From Streptomyces sp. DG1A-41 (GTDB lineage: Bacteria; Actinomycetota; Actinomycetes; Streptomycetales; Streptomycetaceae): DNA of 64,000 bases. The translations under genes were made by a program, and so were the position numbers. Each line of letters starts with the position of its first letter. Positions within the stretch are counted from its first letter, which is position 1. The stretch is taken from assembly GCF_037055355.1 (NCBI RefSeq), contig NZ_CP146350.1, positions 5,913,001 to 5,977,000 of the forward strand. The letters are read 5' to 3'. Positions 1 to 7,902 of the stretch are shown here, in pieces. The notes beneath the pieces were generated by a model. That model ran no database searches and was not told the origin of the DNA. It worked only from the letters and a program-made list of their open reading frames with translations.

Positions 1-1
1 C

Positions 2-370
2 CGGCGGTCGAGGTTCACGCCCCGGCCGCGCAAGGCCTTCATGTCCCACTGGAAGGAGCGGGTCCTCGGGGACGACACCTGCTTCGTGCAGACCGTGACC
101 GTGGACGGCGACGTCGCCGGCAACTTCGTCGCCTGGTGGGACGGGGACCGCCGCTTCCTGGGGTACTGGCTCGGGCGCGCGTACTGGGGGCGCGGCATCG
201 GCAGCAGAGCCCTGGGACTCTTCCTGGAGCGGGAGCAGAACCGGCCTCTGCACGCCGACCCCTTCAACGGCAACACCGGTTCCGTACGTCTCCTCGAGAA
301 GCACGGCTTCCGTCCCGCCGGCACCGTCCGGTACGGAGACGACGAGCATGTCCTGTTCGTTCTGATGTGA
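2..370 (+). CDS. GNAT family N-acetyltransferase, 5' end outside window
   Basis: This is the C-terminal part of a GNAT acetyltransferase of the RimJ/RimL type, which transfers acetyl from acetyl-CoA to an amine on a protein or small molecule. The reading frame is open from base 2, so the true start lies left of the window; the ATG at 41 is internal. The acetyl-CoA pyrophosphate-binding motif is visible as GRAYWGRGIGSRAL, followed by the usual late strand-turn segment N-x-GSVRLLEKHGFRPAG. The frame ends in TGA at 368-370, 62 bases before the next gene on the same strand. The substrate cannot be read from the sequence. Confidence 0.85.
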   Translation, partial: RRSRFTPRPRKAFMSHWKERVLGDDTCFVQTVTVDGDVAGNFVAWWDGDRRFLGYWLGRAYWGRGIGSRALGLFLEREQNRPLHADPFNGNTGSVRLLEKHGFRPAGTVRYGDDEHVLFVLM

Positions 371-432
371 CGGGCAGGCGTGACATGCCGGCGTGCCAGG
401 TAGGCGTGACCGGCAGAGGTGAGAAGGGGCCC

Positions 433-1251
433 ATGGCAAAGCATCACCGACCGCACCGACCACACCGCACCTTCGAAGAGCTCGTCACCGAAGGCGCCGA
501 CGTCCCCACGGATGGCTGGGACTTCTCCTGGTTCGAGGGGCGGGCCACCGAGGCGCGGCCCTCCTGGGGGTACGCGATGTCGATGGCCGGGCGGCTGGGG
601 CGGGCGAGTGCCGTGCTCGACATCCAGACCGGCGGCGGGGAAGTGCTGGACTTCGCTCTCGCCAAGGCCCCGCAGAGGCCCCTGCTCGCCGTCGCCACCG
701 AGGGCTGGCCGCCGAACGTCGTCAAGGCGACCGCCCTGCTCCGTCCGCGCGGGGTCGCGGTCGTCGCCGCGCCCGAGGACGACCCGCTGCCCTTCGCCGA
801 CGCGGCCTTCGACCTGGTCGTGAGCCGGCATCCCGTCCGTCCCCACTGGGACGAGATCGCCCGTGTCCTCCAGCCCGGAGGGAGGTACTTCGCCCAGCAC
901 GTGGGGCCGGGCAGCGTCTTCGAACTCGTCGAGCACTTCCTCGGTCCTCGGCCGGACGAGGGACGCGGCGCTCGCGATCCCGAGCGCGAGCGGGCCGACG
1001 CCGAGGCCGCGGGGCTCGATGTCGTCGATCTGCGGGCGGAGCGGCTCCGCATGGAGTTCCACGACATCGGCGCGGTCGTGCACTTCCTGCGGAAGGTGGT
1101 GTGGATGGTGCCCGGCTTCACCGTCGAGGCATACGAGCCGCAGCTCCGCACGCTGCACGAGCGGATCCAGGCCGAAGGCCCCTTCGTCGCCCACAGCACC
1201 CGGCACCTCTTCGAGGCCCGCAAGCCGGGCACGCTCACCGCACGTGCCTGA
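433..1251 (+). CDS. class I SAM-dependent methyltransferase
   Basis: A 272-residue Rossmann-fold methyltransferase. Motif I is the degenerate VLDIQTGGGEVL (about residues 55-66), motif II and post-motif elements follow (DPLPFADAAFDLVVSRH, then the LQPGGRYFAQHVG strand), as in UbiE/Methyltransf_11 proteins. ATG 433 is preferred because AGAAGGGG lies 4-5 bases upstream and the family start is a short basic stretch (MAKHHRPHRPH); the open frame continues upstream without a better site. Its end overlaps the end of the opposing decayed gene by about 17 bases. The methyl acceptor is unknown; closely similar proteins are usually annotated only as methyltransferases. Confidence 0.85.
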   Translation: MAKHHRPHRPHRTFEELVTEGADVPTDGWDFSWFEGRATEARPSWGYAMSMAGRLGRASAVLDIQTGGGEVLDFALAKAPQRPLLAVATEGWPPNVVKATALLRPRGVAVVAAPEDDPLPFADAAFDLVVSRHPVRPHWDEIARVLQPGGRYFAQHVGPGSVFELVEHFLGPRPDEGRGARDPERERADAEAAGLDVVDLRAERLRMEFHDIGAVVHFLRKVVWMVPGFTVEAYEPQLRTLHERIQAEGPFVAHSTRHLFEARKPGTLTARA

Positions 1252-2101
1252 TCACACGTGCGGACCCACCCTCCTCCACCACCACCAACTCGGCCCTCGC
1301 CTCCGGCACCTCACCCACCCGCTCCACCTGTTCCCCCAGCTCCCGTTCCCGCCGTCCCGTCAGCCGGACGAGAGGCCTGGACCGTGACGGTCGTACGACG
1401 GCCCTGGCGCCGCTGGTGCCAGACGCCCGCCACCACACCGTCGACCAGCAGCACGGGGTAGTTGCCCGCCTGGCCGCCCGCCAGGGCACGCTCGAAGGCC
1501 GCACGGGGGAACAGCCGCTCGCGGGGCTGTGCGGCAATGATGTACGCGTCGAAGTACGGCAGCAGCCGCACGCCTCGGACGGGCCCGTCCGGGAACTCGG
1601 TGTCACCCGCGGCCACCCACGCCCGCGTGCCCTAGAAGTCGACCTCCTCGATGCCGCCCTCGGCGGCCAGCTCCCCCGTCAAGCGTCAGGCACGTGCCTT
1701 CGAGCGCCTCCCCGATCGCCGCCACGACCTGGGCGGCCTGTTCCTCGGTGAGCCGTACGTCGGGCGGGAACGGGCTCGGCCCGGTCGGGACCGCGGTCAC
1801 CGCGGCCGACGAGAGAGGGAGTTTCCGCGCCGGGAGGAGATGGACCGTTCCGCGCGGGCCGTACGTCTTGATCAGTGTGCGTTCGTCCCAGAGTGCGGTC
1901 CGGACGTCCGCCCGAGTCAGCGTGGACGCCCGCACCCCCACCGACACCTCGGCCGCGGACAACACCTGCGCGTGCGCCCCCATCATCGCGCCGACCACCT
2001 CGGCGAGCGGCGTCCCACTCCCGGCCAGGCCCGGCCAGGAGCTGCCGCTCGGTCCGCCGTGCGCTCGCCGCGTCCCAAGGGATCCTCGAGGCTGTCGTCA
2101 T
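1235..2101 (-). pseudogene. decayed winged-helix DNA-binding (HTH_42/YcaQ-like) protein
   Basis: Pieces of one protein occur in order in different minus frames. The start MTTASRIPWDAASARRTERQ begins at ATG 2101; a shift leads to HAQVLSAAEVSVGVRAST and TYGPRGTVHLLPARKLPL; after GTCLT the frame changes and residues ELAAEGGIEEVDF are followed at once by an in-frame TAG; the C-terminus RGVRLLPYFDAYIIAAQP and GGQAGNYPVLLVDGVVAGVW then needs a last shift to reach the end. Intact winged-helix crosslink-repair glycosylase-like proteins of this family are about 350-400 residues; here roughly 180-200 residues between GTCLT and ELAAEGG are missing. At least three frameshifts, one stop and one deletion make a single sequencing error an unlikely explanation. 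The gene is dead in this strain. Confidence 0.85.
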
Positions 2102-2225
2102 GACACGGCGCAAGGCCCGGAAGGGGACAGAAGCTGACCTGCAGGGCCCTAACCGAGCGCCTTCCCCGCGCCCGATCGGCTCCCCGGCCCACCCTTTTCA
2201 CTCCATCCGCTTGCGCATCTCCCGA
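2102..2225. other. short spacer before the insertion sequence
   Basis: No gene is visible between the start of the decayed winged-helix gene and the left end of the insertion sequence. It must hold whatever promoter the decayed gene had. Confidence 0.4.
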
Positions 2226-2243
2226 CTAGATGAATGAGTCCGA
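2226..2243. repeat. left terminal inverted repeat of the IS
   Basis: Eighteen bases identical to the reverse complement of 3182-3199. The first four bases are CTAG and may be the duplicated target. Confidence 0.9.
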
Positions 2244-2248
2244 AGTCT

Positions 2249-3178
2249 TCAGTGGTCGTACGCGATCAGCGAGCGTTTGGCCGTTGCTCCGGTGTGCCAG
2301 TTGTGCCAGATCGCGGTGGCCAGGGCCAGCAGGCGTTGGGCGGTTCGGGCGAAGACTCCGGCCGGGGTTCTGCCGCCGTGCTGTTCCAGGCTGAGCTGGC
2401 CCTTGAGGGTGTCGATGACGGCCTCGATCCACTGGCGGACACGCGCGATCTTGCCGAAGCGGGCCGGTTCGTCCTTGCGGTCCGGCCGTACCAGGTGGGC
2501 GCCGAGCCGGTCGGTGACGAAGACTTCGAACTCCCGGCCGGCGAAGCCCTTGTCGGCCAGGATCACCTGCCCCGCCCGGGTCAGGTGATGGTCGCGTTCC
2601 AGCAGAGCGGCCATCACCTCCCGCTCTCCGAGTTTCGGGTTGGCCAGACACCAGGAGACGGGCATGCCCTCGGCGGTGGTGACCAGGTACAGCCGGAACC
2701 CCCAGAAGAACCGGGAATGGCTGCGGCAGTAGCCGTATCCGGCGTGCCCGGCCAGGTCGGAGCGCTTGACGGTCTCGCGGGAGGCGGCGCAGGGCAGCGG
2801 GGTGGAGTCGATCAGCCGGAGGCTGTCGTGCCAGGTCGGCACCTGCCGGGCCAGGGCCTCGATCACATGGCTGATCAGCGGCCCGGCGGCGTTGAGGCGC
2901 TTGTTGTAGGCCGATTGCTGGGGCAGGTAGCGGAAGAGGTGGCCCAACCGGGCGTGGGCGAAGCGGATCCAGTGCCGGGCAGAGGGAAAGCCGAGCAGGA
3001 CCTGGGCGACCGCCAGGCACAGCAGTTCGGCGTCCGTCAGTTTCGGGGGTCGCCCGATCCGGCGACAAGGCGCCACATGGTCGTCGATGAACACGTACAG
3101 TGCCGCCAGAAGGGCGTCCAGGTTTGTCTTCACACACTGACCAACGGGCGCCCTTCGCCATGGTCGCGACCAGCACAC
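2249..3178 (-). CDS. IS982-family DDE transposase
   Basis: Cuts and joins the ends of its insertion sequence. The open frame gives 309 residues; the family usually begins at MTTNLDALLxALYV, matching the GTG at 3133 (VKTNLDALLAALYV), so the first 15 residues may not be translated. DDE residues are visible: D in LRLIDSTPLPC, D in VILADKGFAG, and E in the IEAVIDTLKGQL segment. RPPKLTDAELLCLAVAQ and YGYCRSHSRFFWGFRLY are characteristic family blocks, and the C-terminus ends AKRSLIAYDH as in full-length members. There is no obvious ribosome site, common for transposases. No frameshift or stop is present. Confidence 0.93.
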   Translation of the reverse strand: MCWSRPWRRAPVGQCVKTNLDALLAALYVFIDDHVAPCRRIGRPPKLTDAELLCLAVAQVLLGFPSARHWIRFAHARLGHLFRYLPQQSAYNKRLNAAGPLISHVIEALARQVPTWHDSLRLIDSTPLPCAASRETVKRSDLAGHAGYGYCRSHSRFFWGFRLYLVTTAEGMPVSWCLANPKLGEREVMAALLERDHHLTRAGQVILADKGFAGREFEVFVTDRLGAHLVRPDRKDEPARFGKIARVRQWIEAVIDTLKGQLSLEQHGGRTPAGVFARTAQRLLALATAIWHNWHTGATAKRSLIAYDH

Positions 3179-3181
3179 ACA

Positions 3182-3199
3182 TCGGACTCATTCATCTAG
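3182..3199. repeat. right terminal inverted repeat of the IS
   Basis: Exact reverse complement of 2226-2243; ends in CTAG. Lies just upstream of the transposase start. Confidence 0.9.
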
Positions 3200-3298
3200 G
3201 TTTTTCACATCGTTATCGCCTGCTGCTCGCCTCCGCGCCGAGCCTCGCGTAAGTTCAGACCAAGGTAATTCGCGCAAGCAAAGTACGGCTGTGCGGGC

Positions 3299-3331
3299 GG
3301 TACCGCGCAGTGGAGGGGGCTGCGCGGTACC
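3299..3331. other. strong 12-bp hairpin in gene-free region
   Basis: GGTACCGCGCAG (3299-3310) is perfectly complementary to CTGCGCGGTACC (3320-3331), with a nine-base purine-rich loop TGGAGGGGG. There is no T tract, so it is not a classical intrinsic terminator, though in actinobacteria such stems can still end transcription. The surrounding 3200-3855 stretch contains no convincing gene on either strand; frames there have no family resemblance. The loop resembles a ribosome-binding sequence, which may be chance. Confidence 0.6.
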
Positions 3332-3631
3332 AGGACCTCGAGGGCGAGATGGTGAGGTACGGGGGTCAAGCGGGCGTTCACGGCCGGATTCACCCGTCGG
3401 GGGGTATTACGGGGATGAGTCGGCGAGCGGGCCCCAAGGTGCGGCAAATCCTCCGGATCCCGCCTCAGGGTGCACGATTCCCCTGCGTATGGGCTGTGTT
3501 TCGGCCAGGAGCGAGCCGTGAACGTGGGGTTCCGCGGGCATCGCCGCGTCGCCGGGCGGCTCCGGAGAGTAGTTGTGGCACGCCGATGCACGCAGCATCA
3601 CTTACGAAGGGTTATGGTGGAAGCCCCCCCT

Positions 3632-3671
3632 CGGGCCGGTCCGTATCCCCCCACGGACCGGCCCGTTTTTT
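3632..3671 (+). terminator. intrinsic terminator with T6 tail
   Basis: A 13-bp perfect stem CGGGCCGGTCCGT / ACGGACCGGCCCG (3632-3644 and 3653-3665) with an eight-base loop is followed by six Ts (3666-3671). Such a run of T is rare in this genome and makes this the best canonical terminator in the window. No gene precedes it closely on the plus strand, so it may end a small RNA or leader transcript starting between about 3500 and 3600, 190 bases before uppS. Confidence 0.75.
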
Positions 3672-3855
3672 GTGCGCCGGGCTCGCCCTGAAGCACCGGC
3701 CGGAATTTTGCGTTCCGCACCCGTGCGCGGCCCCACGGCGGCAGCGGGGGTAGGCTTCGCCTCCGGGGACTGCCACACGGGCGGGGACCGCCCGCGGCCA
3801 CGACCGGGCCGCACGCCGCGGCCCGTCCGATCCGTACGGAGGGGCTGACAATCAC

Positions 3856-4629
3856 GTGAACCTGCGCGACAAGCTGCGTGGCCTGCTGGTCAGGCTGTAC
3901 GCACGCCGGGTGGAAGGCCACCTGGACCACGCTCAGGTGCCCAAGCACATCGGCGTCATCATGGACGGCAACCGGCGCTGGGCGAAGGCCGCCGGTTCCA
4001 GCACCGTCCACGGTCACCGGGCCGGTGCCGAGAAGATCGAGGAGTTCCTCGGCTGGTGCACCGAGACGGACGTCGAGGTCGTCACCCTCTGGCTGCTGTC
4101 CACGGACAACTTCGACCGGCCGCAGGAGGAGCTTGTCCCGCTGCTCGGCATCATCGAGGACGTCGTGCGCACCCTGGCCGCCGACGGCCGCTGGCGGGTC
4201 CACCACGTGGGCACGCCGGATCTGCTGCCCTCCGGGATGCAGACGGTCCTGAAGGAGGCCGAGGAGACCACCGCGCACGTCGACGGGATACTGGTCAACG
4301 TCGCCATCGGCTACGGCGGCCGCCAGGAGATTGCCGACGCCGTGCGCTCCATGCTGCTCGACGCCCAGGACCGGGGCACCTCTATGGAGGAGCTCGCCGA
4401 GGCCGTCGACATCGACATGATCGGGCGTCACCTCTACACGAGCGACCAGCCCGACCCCGATCTGGTGATCCGCACCAGCGGCGAGCAGCGGCTGTCCGGA
4501 TTCATGCTCTGGCAGACCGCGCACTCCGAGTACTACTTCTGTGACGTGTTCTGGCCGGCCTTCCGCAAGGTCGACTTCCTGCGCGCCATGCGCGACTACG
4601 CCGCCCGCCACCGGCGCTACGGCGGCTGA
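3856..4629 (+). CDS. uppS: isoprenyl transferase (cis-prenyl diphosphate synthase)
   Basis: Condenses isopentenyl diphosphate in cis to make the long polyprenyl diphosphate that becomes the lipid carrier for peptidoglycan and wall polymers; soluble, membrane-associated. The 257-residue product has the family signature HIGVIMDGNRRWAKA, with the catalytic Asp at residue 37, the substrate helix HGHRAGAEKIEEFL, the segment LWLLSTDNFDRP, and late motifs DPDLVIRTSGEQRLSGFMLW and SEYYFCDVFWP. Length is normal. GTG 3856 has a good ribosome site (GGAGGGG, 3838-3844). Streptomycetes have more than one cis-prenyl transferase, so the exact chain length is inferred. Its last codons are the first copy of a tandem repeat that continues 300 bases downstream. 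Confidence 0.9.
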   Translation: MNLRDKLRGLLVRLYARRVEGHLDHAQVPKHIGVIMDGNRRWAKAAGSSTVHGHRAGAEKIEEFLGWCTETDVEVVTLWLLSTDNFDRPQEELVPLLGIIEDVVRTLAADGRWRVHHVGTPDLLPSGMQTVLKEAEETTAHVDGILVNVAIGYGGRQEIADAVRSMLLDAQDRGTSMEELAEAVDIDMIGRHLYTSDQPDPDLVIRTSGEQRLSGFMLWQTAHSEYYFCDVFWPAFRKVDFLRAMRDYAARHRRYGG

Positions 4630-4925
4630 TACGCCGCCCGTCACCGGCCCACGGCGGCTGACGCACCGCCTACCCCCGGCGCTACGGCGGCGGGTGCACC
4701 GCCCGTCACCGGCCCACGGCGGCTGACGCACCGCCTACCCCCGGCGCTACGGCGGCGGGTGCACCGCCCGCCATCGGCCTACGGCGGCGGGTGCACCGCC
4801 CGCCATCGGCCTACGGCGGCTGACACACCGCCCGCCCGCCACCGGCCTACGGGAGGCTGACGCACCGCCCGCCCCCGGCGCTACGGCGGCGGGTGCACCG
4901 CCCGCCACCGGCCCACCGCGGCTGA
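4614..4925 (+). repeat. tandem repeat array seeded by the 3' end of uppS
   Basis: Two 65-base units (4614-4678 and 4679-4743) differ at only a few bases. A third, shuffled set made of shorter pieces (CTACGGCGGCGGGTGCACCG / GCCCGCCATCGGC) runs to about 4925. The unit begins GCGCTACGGCGGC, exactly the bases that encode the end of the uppS protein (R-Y-G-G) and lead into its stop codon. The array therefore appears to come from duplication of the gene's terminus into the spacer. No coding frame of interest crosses it. Confidence 0.85.
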
Positions 4926-5318
4926 AACGTACCCCGGCGTCCTGCGCCCGGCGCGAGACGTCGCGCGACCCCGGAGGCCGCCGGGCCCCACGGTCACCGC
5001 AGGTCGCAAAACGTCCCGGTACCCCTCCGAAGACGCGCGTAACACGGAGTTCACCGGTTCGCCGTCGTATGCCGTGGCATGGCGACGCTCGTTCGAGGGC
5101 ATAAGCCAGTCAGGTCGACGCCCGAACCCCGGGTGTCGGATCCTCAGCGGACGGCACGGGGCCGTCCGCCCGGGAGGCCCTTTGCACCAGCCCGATCGTG
5201 CGGTCACAGCACGGACGAAGAGGCGGAGGGCCGGTTCTCGGCCCGTGCAGGGCGGCCGACGACCGGTCCAGCTCCACTCCGTCGCTCCCCGACCTCATCC
5301 GAGGGGGTACGTCCTTCC
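4926..5318. other. long leader/spacer before the PhoH gene, with a hairpin
   Basis: No gene is recognised. One perfect 9-bp stem GCGGACGGC / GCCGTCCGC with loop ACGGG lies at 5147-5169. The PhoH frame happens to stay open backward to 5079, but this part has no family similarity. The stretch probably holds the promoter and untranslated leader of the PhoH gene. Confidence 0.45.
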
Positions 5319-6644
5319 GTGGTGACCAGCACAAAGCGCCACAAGCCCGACCGGCGCACCTATGTTCTCGACACCAGCGTCCTGCTGGCCGACCCGAACG
5401 CCCTGAGCCGCTTCGACGAGCACGAGGTCGTGCTTCCCATCGTCGTGGTGACGGAACTGGAGGCCAAGCGGAACCATCCCGAACTCGGCTACTTCGCCCG
5501 GCAGGCCCTGCGCCTGCTCGACGACTACCGGGTGCGGTACGGCCGCCTCGATGCCCCCATCCCGACCGGGGACCTCGGCGGAACCGTCCGTGTCGAGCTC
5601 AATCACTCGGACCCCAGTGTGCTGCCCAGCGGCTATCGCCTGGGGGACAACGACTCCCGCATCCTCGCGGTCGCCCGCAACTTGCAGGCCGAGGGGTTCG
5701 ACGTCACCGTGGTGTCGAAGGACCTTCCGCTCAGGATCAAGGCGTCCTCCGTCGGACTCCTCGCCGAGGAGTACCGCGCGGAGCTCGCCATCACGGACTC
5801 CTCCGGCTGGACCGGTATGTCCGAACTGACCCTGTCCGGTGAGCAGGTGGACATCCTCTTCGAGGAGGGGCATGTCCATGTCCCCGAGGCCGCCGACCTG
5901 CCGGTGCACACGGGCCTGATGATCCAGTCGGAGCGCGGCAAGGCGCTCGGGCGGGTCACGGCCGAGGGTAATATCCGTGGCGTGCGCGGGGATCGCGAGG
6001 CGTTCGGCATCAAGGGTCGCAGCGCCGAGCAGCGGATCGCGCTGGACCTGCTGCTGGATCCGGACATCGGAATCGTGTCGATGGGCGGCCGGGCCGGCAC
6101 CGGCAAGTCGGCGCTGGCGCTGTGCGCGGGTCTGGAGGCGGTGCTGGAGCGCCGTCAGCACCAGAAGGTGATGGTCTTCCGTCCGCTGTACGCGGTGGGC
6201 GGTCAGGAGCTCGGCTATCTGCCCGGCACCGAGGCGGAGAAGATGAGCCCCTGGGCGCAGGCGGTGTTCGACACGCTGTCGGCGGTCACCAGCCGGGAGG
6301 TCATCGAGGAGGTCACCGCCCGCGGAATGCTGGAGGTGCTGCCCCTCACCCACATCCGCGGCCGTTCGCTGCACGATGCGTTCGTGATCGTCGACGAGGC
6401 ACAATCGCTGGAACGGAACGTACTTCTTACCGTTCTGTCCCGTATCGGAGCCAATTCACGGGTGGTTCTCACCCATGACGTGGCTCAGCGGGACAACCTG
6501 AGGGTCGGCCGGTATGACGGTGTCGTCGCCGTCGTCGAGAAGCTGAAGGGGCATCCGCTCTTCGCGCACGTGACCCTTTCCCGGTCCGAGAGGTCGCAGA
6601 TCGCCGCTCTTGTGACCGAAATGCTCGAAGACGGGCAGATCTGA
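5319..6644 (+). CDS. PIN-domain plus PhoH-family ATPase (YlaK/PhoH2 type)
   Basis: A 441-residue cytoplasmic protein joining an N-terminal PIN nuclease domain (about 14-150) to a C-terminal PhoH ATPase (about 230-441). PIN acidic residues are visible in [21 protein letters not shown] and [11 protein letters not shown]. The ATPase has a P-loop [11 protein letters not shown] (about 257-267), a Walker [11 protein letters not shown] and the late [10 protein letters not shown] segment. Family members with this layout are RNA helicase/ribonuclease-like; activity here is inferred. GTG 5319 or GTG 5322 fits the family start and follows GAGGGGG at 5301-5307. A hairpin at 6682 closes the transcript. 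Confidence 0.9.
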   Translation: MVTSTKRHKPDRRTYVLDTSVLLADPNALSRFDEHEVVLPIVVVTELEAKRNHPELGYFARQALRLLDDYRVRYGRLDAPIPTGDLGGTVRVELNHSDPSVLPSGYRLGDNDSRILAVARNLQAEGFDVTVVSKDLPLRIKASSVGLLAEEYRAELAITDSSGWTGMSELTLSGEQVDILFEEGHVHVPEAADLPVHTGLMIQSERGKALGRVTAEGNIRGVRGDREAFGIKGRSAEQRIALDLLLDPDIGIVSMGGRAGTGKSALALCAGLEAVLERRQHQKVMVFRPLYAVGGQELGYLPGTEAEKMSPWAQAVFDTLSAVTSREVIEEVTARGMLEVLPLTHIRGRSLHDAFVIVDEAQSLERNVLLTVLSRIGANSRVVLTHDVAQRDNLRVGRYDGVVAVVEKLKGHPLFAHVTLSRSERSQIAALVTEMLEDGQI

Positions 6645-6681
6645 CCGTCCTGCCCTAAACGGGGGCGGTTACGCAGTAGTT

Positions 6682-6722
6682 GGCGCCGTCCGGAAAGGCG
6701 AAGAGCCTAGCCGGGCGGCGCC
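6682..6722 (+). terminator. hairpin terminator after the PhoH gene
   Basis: GGCGCCGTCCGG (6682-6693) pairs with CCGGGCGGCGCC (6711-6722) over 12 positions including one T-G pair; the loop is 17 bases. No long T tract follows. It starts 38 bases after the PhoH stop codon. Confidence 0.6.
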
Positions 6723-6840
6723 TTCACGTGTGGCCCTTTCTGTGAATCTCCTGCGTCAAACGGGATGTGAGCTTTCACACGCAACTGGGAATTGCCTTGC
6801 GCCGTCGGGTTACGGCAGAGTCTCACTCCTGTCAGGCCCC

Positions 6841-6917
6841 GCATACGACACACCTGTACCCCCAGCGGTACGGCACCACTAAAAGCACAGCGTCAACTGC
6901 ATAGCGATGTCGTATGC
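6841..6917 (+). promoter_or_regulatory. structured 5' leader of the lytic transglycosylase gene
   Basis: Two perfect 10-base arms, GCATACGACA (6841-6850) and TGTCGTATGC (6908-6917), could close a domain of 57 bases. Inside is a smaller stem GTACC-CCCAGC-GGTAC. The whole gene-free stretch 6723-7064 precedes a secreted cell-wall hydrolase, a class of gene often controlled by RNA switches in actinobacteria. The conserved bases of the known cyclic-di-AMP (ydaO) switch were not recognised. Function is inference. Confidence 0.45.
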
Positions 6918-7064
6918 CGCCCGAGCACCACGCGGCACTCCCCGTGAGGGAGTTGCCCACCGGGCCCGCGCCTCCCGTGACCCCGCAGTTGGGGAGGCCA
7001 GTGCCAGGGGCACGATTGCGTCCGCGAGGGTCACCAAAACGGGCGATGCTGGAAGGAAAACCGT

Positions 7065-7766
7065 GTGAGCCGGATCTCGGTCCGGGGATTCGCAGTGGCT
7101 TCGGCCACGGCGGTCACCGCTGTCGGAAGCGTCGTCGGCGTTGCCTCTGGCAGCACCGCGCAGAACAACGACGCCGAAGCGACGGCTAGCGGCACCACGC
7201 TGCTCGCGGACATTCCCGCGGGCCAGCAGGCCCAGGTGCAGACGGCGTCGCTGACGCAGCAGGCCGACGCACAGGCCATCGCCGCTGACGCGAGCGCGAA
7301 GAAGGACGCCGAGGAGGCCGCCCGCAAGGCTGCCGCCGAGACGGCCATCGCCAAGAAGAAGGAAGCCGCCGAGAAGGCCGCCGCGGCCGAGAAGGCCGCC
7401 AAGGAGCGCGCGGCAGCCAAGGAAGCCGCCAGCCGTTCCAAGGACATCTCCGACTTCCCCGTCGCGACCTCCTACACCATCGCGCAGATCCAGGCGATGG
7501 CGCGGCAGATGGTGCCGGCGGGTCAGTTCCAGTGCTTCAGCAACATCGTGGACCACGAGTCCGACTGGAACTACAAGGCGGTCAACCCTTCTTCCGGGGC
7601 CTACGGCATGTTCCAGGCGCTGCCCGGTTCCAAGATGTCGTCCGTCGGTGCCGACTGGCGGACCAACCCGGCCACCCAGATCAAGTGGGGCCTGAACTAC
7701 ATGAACGACCGCTACGGCAGCCCGTGTGATGCCTGGTCGTTCTGGCAGGCCAACAACTGGTACTGA
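7065..7766 (+). CDS. secreted lytic transglycosylase, SLT domain
   Basis: A 233-residue exported protein that probably cleaves peptidoglycan glycan strands. The N-terminus (1-30) is a signal peptide with a short basic start (MSRISVRGF) and an Ala/Val-rich core. Residues about 60-125 form a charged Ala/Lys/Glu coiled coil. The C-terminal 90 residues are a compact SLT fold: the catalytic Glu is in IVDHESDWNYKA, followed by GAYGMFQALPGSKM and the terminal YGSPCDAWSFWQANNWY, with two Cys placed for a disulfide. GTG 7065 follows GGAAGGA at 7051-7057. A 15-bp terminator lies 33 bases after the stop. The long leader upstream suggests regulated expression. Confidence 0.9.
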   Translation: MSRISVRGFAVASATAVTAVGSVVGVASGSTAQNNDAEATASGTTLLADIPAGQQAQVQTASLTQQADAQAIAADASAKKDAEEAARKAAAETAIAKKKEAAEKAAAAEKAAKERAAAKEAASRSKDISDFPVATSYTIAQIQAMARQMVPAGQFQCFSNIVDHESDWNYKAVNPSSGAYGMFQALPGSKMSSVGADWRTNPATQIKWGLNYMNDRYGSPCDAWSFWQANNWY

Positions 7767-7799
7767 GCCCCCGGCCCTGAGCCGCAGCCATCCTCAGCG

Positions 7800-7832
7800 C
7801 GAGCCCCTCACCGTCGTACGGTGAGGGGCTCG
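7800..7832 (+). terminator. 15-bp hairpin terminator
   Basis: CGAGCCCCTCACCGT (7800-7814) pairs perfectly with ACGGTGAGGGGCTCG (7818-7832) around a three-base loop, 33 bases after the transglycosylase stop codon. Confidence 0.8.
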
Positions 7833-7902
7833 TCGCCCTGTACGGTCTTGACGGACGACTCCAGGAAGGAGTGGTGCGGAGAGACGGGGAAGAGGACGGA
7901 TC

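Larger units (their letters stand above)
2226..3199 (-). mobile_element. IS982-family insertion sequence, apparently complete
   Basis: A 974-base element with one transposase gene and perfect terminal inverted repeats: CTAGATGAATGAGTCCGA at 2226-2243 and its exact reverse complement at 3182-3199. The outermost CTAG is self-complementary, so it can be either the tips of an 18-base repeat or a 4-base target duplication flanking a 14-base repeat. No longer direct repeat is seen outside. The transposase frame is intact, so the element may be active. It sits between a decayed gene and a gene-free stretch, where insertion is harmless. Confidence 0.93.

Noticed and set aside
3205-3591. Minus-strand 128-codon frame in the gene-free stretch
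   Set aside because: No ribosome site, no family pattern and it runs through the 12-bp hairpin.
3614-3691. 25-codon leader peptide overlapping the T-tailed terminator
   Set aside because: The purine-rich sequence is too close to the ATG for a ribosome site and the peptide has no codon bias typical for attenuation; kept only as a remark.
4614-4925. CRISPR array
   Set aside because: Repeats are directly adjacent without unique spacers and derive from uppS.
6723-7064. Cyclic-di-AMP (ydaO) riboswitch upstream of the transglycosylase
   Set aside because: I could not find the conserved core bases; only a general structured leader is supported.
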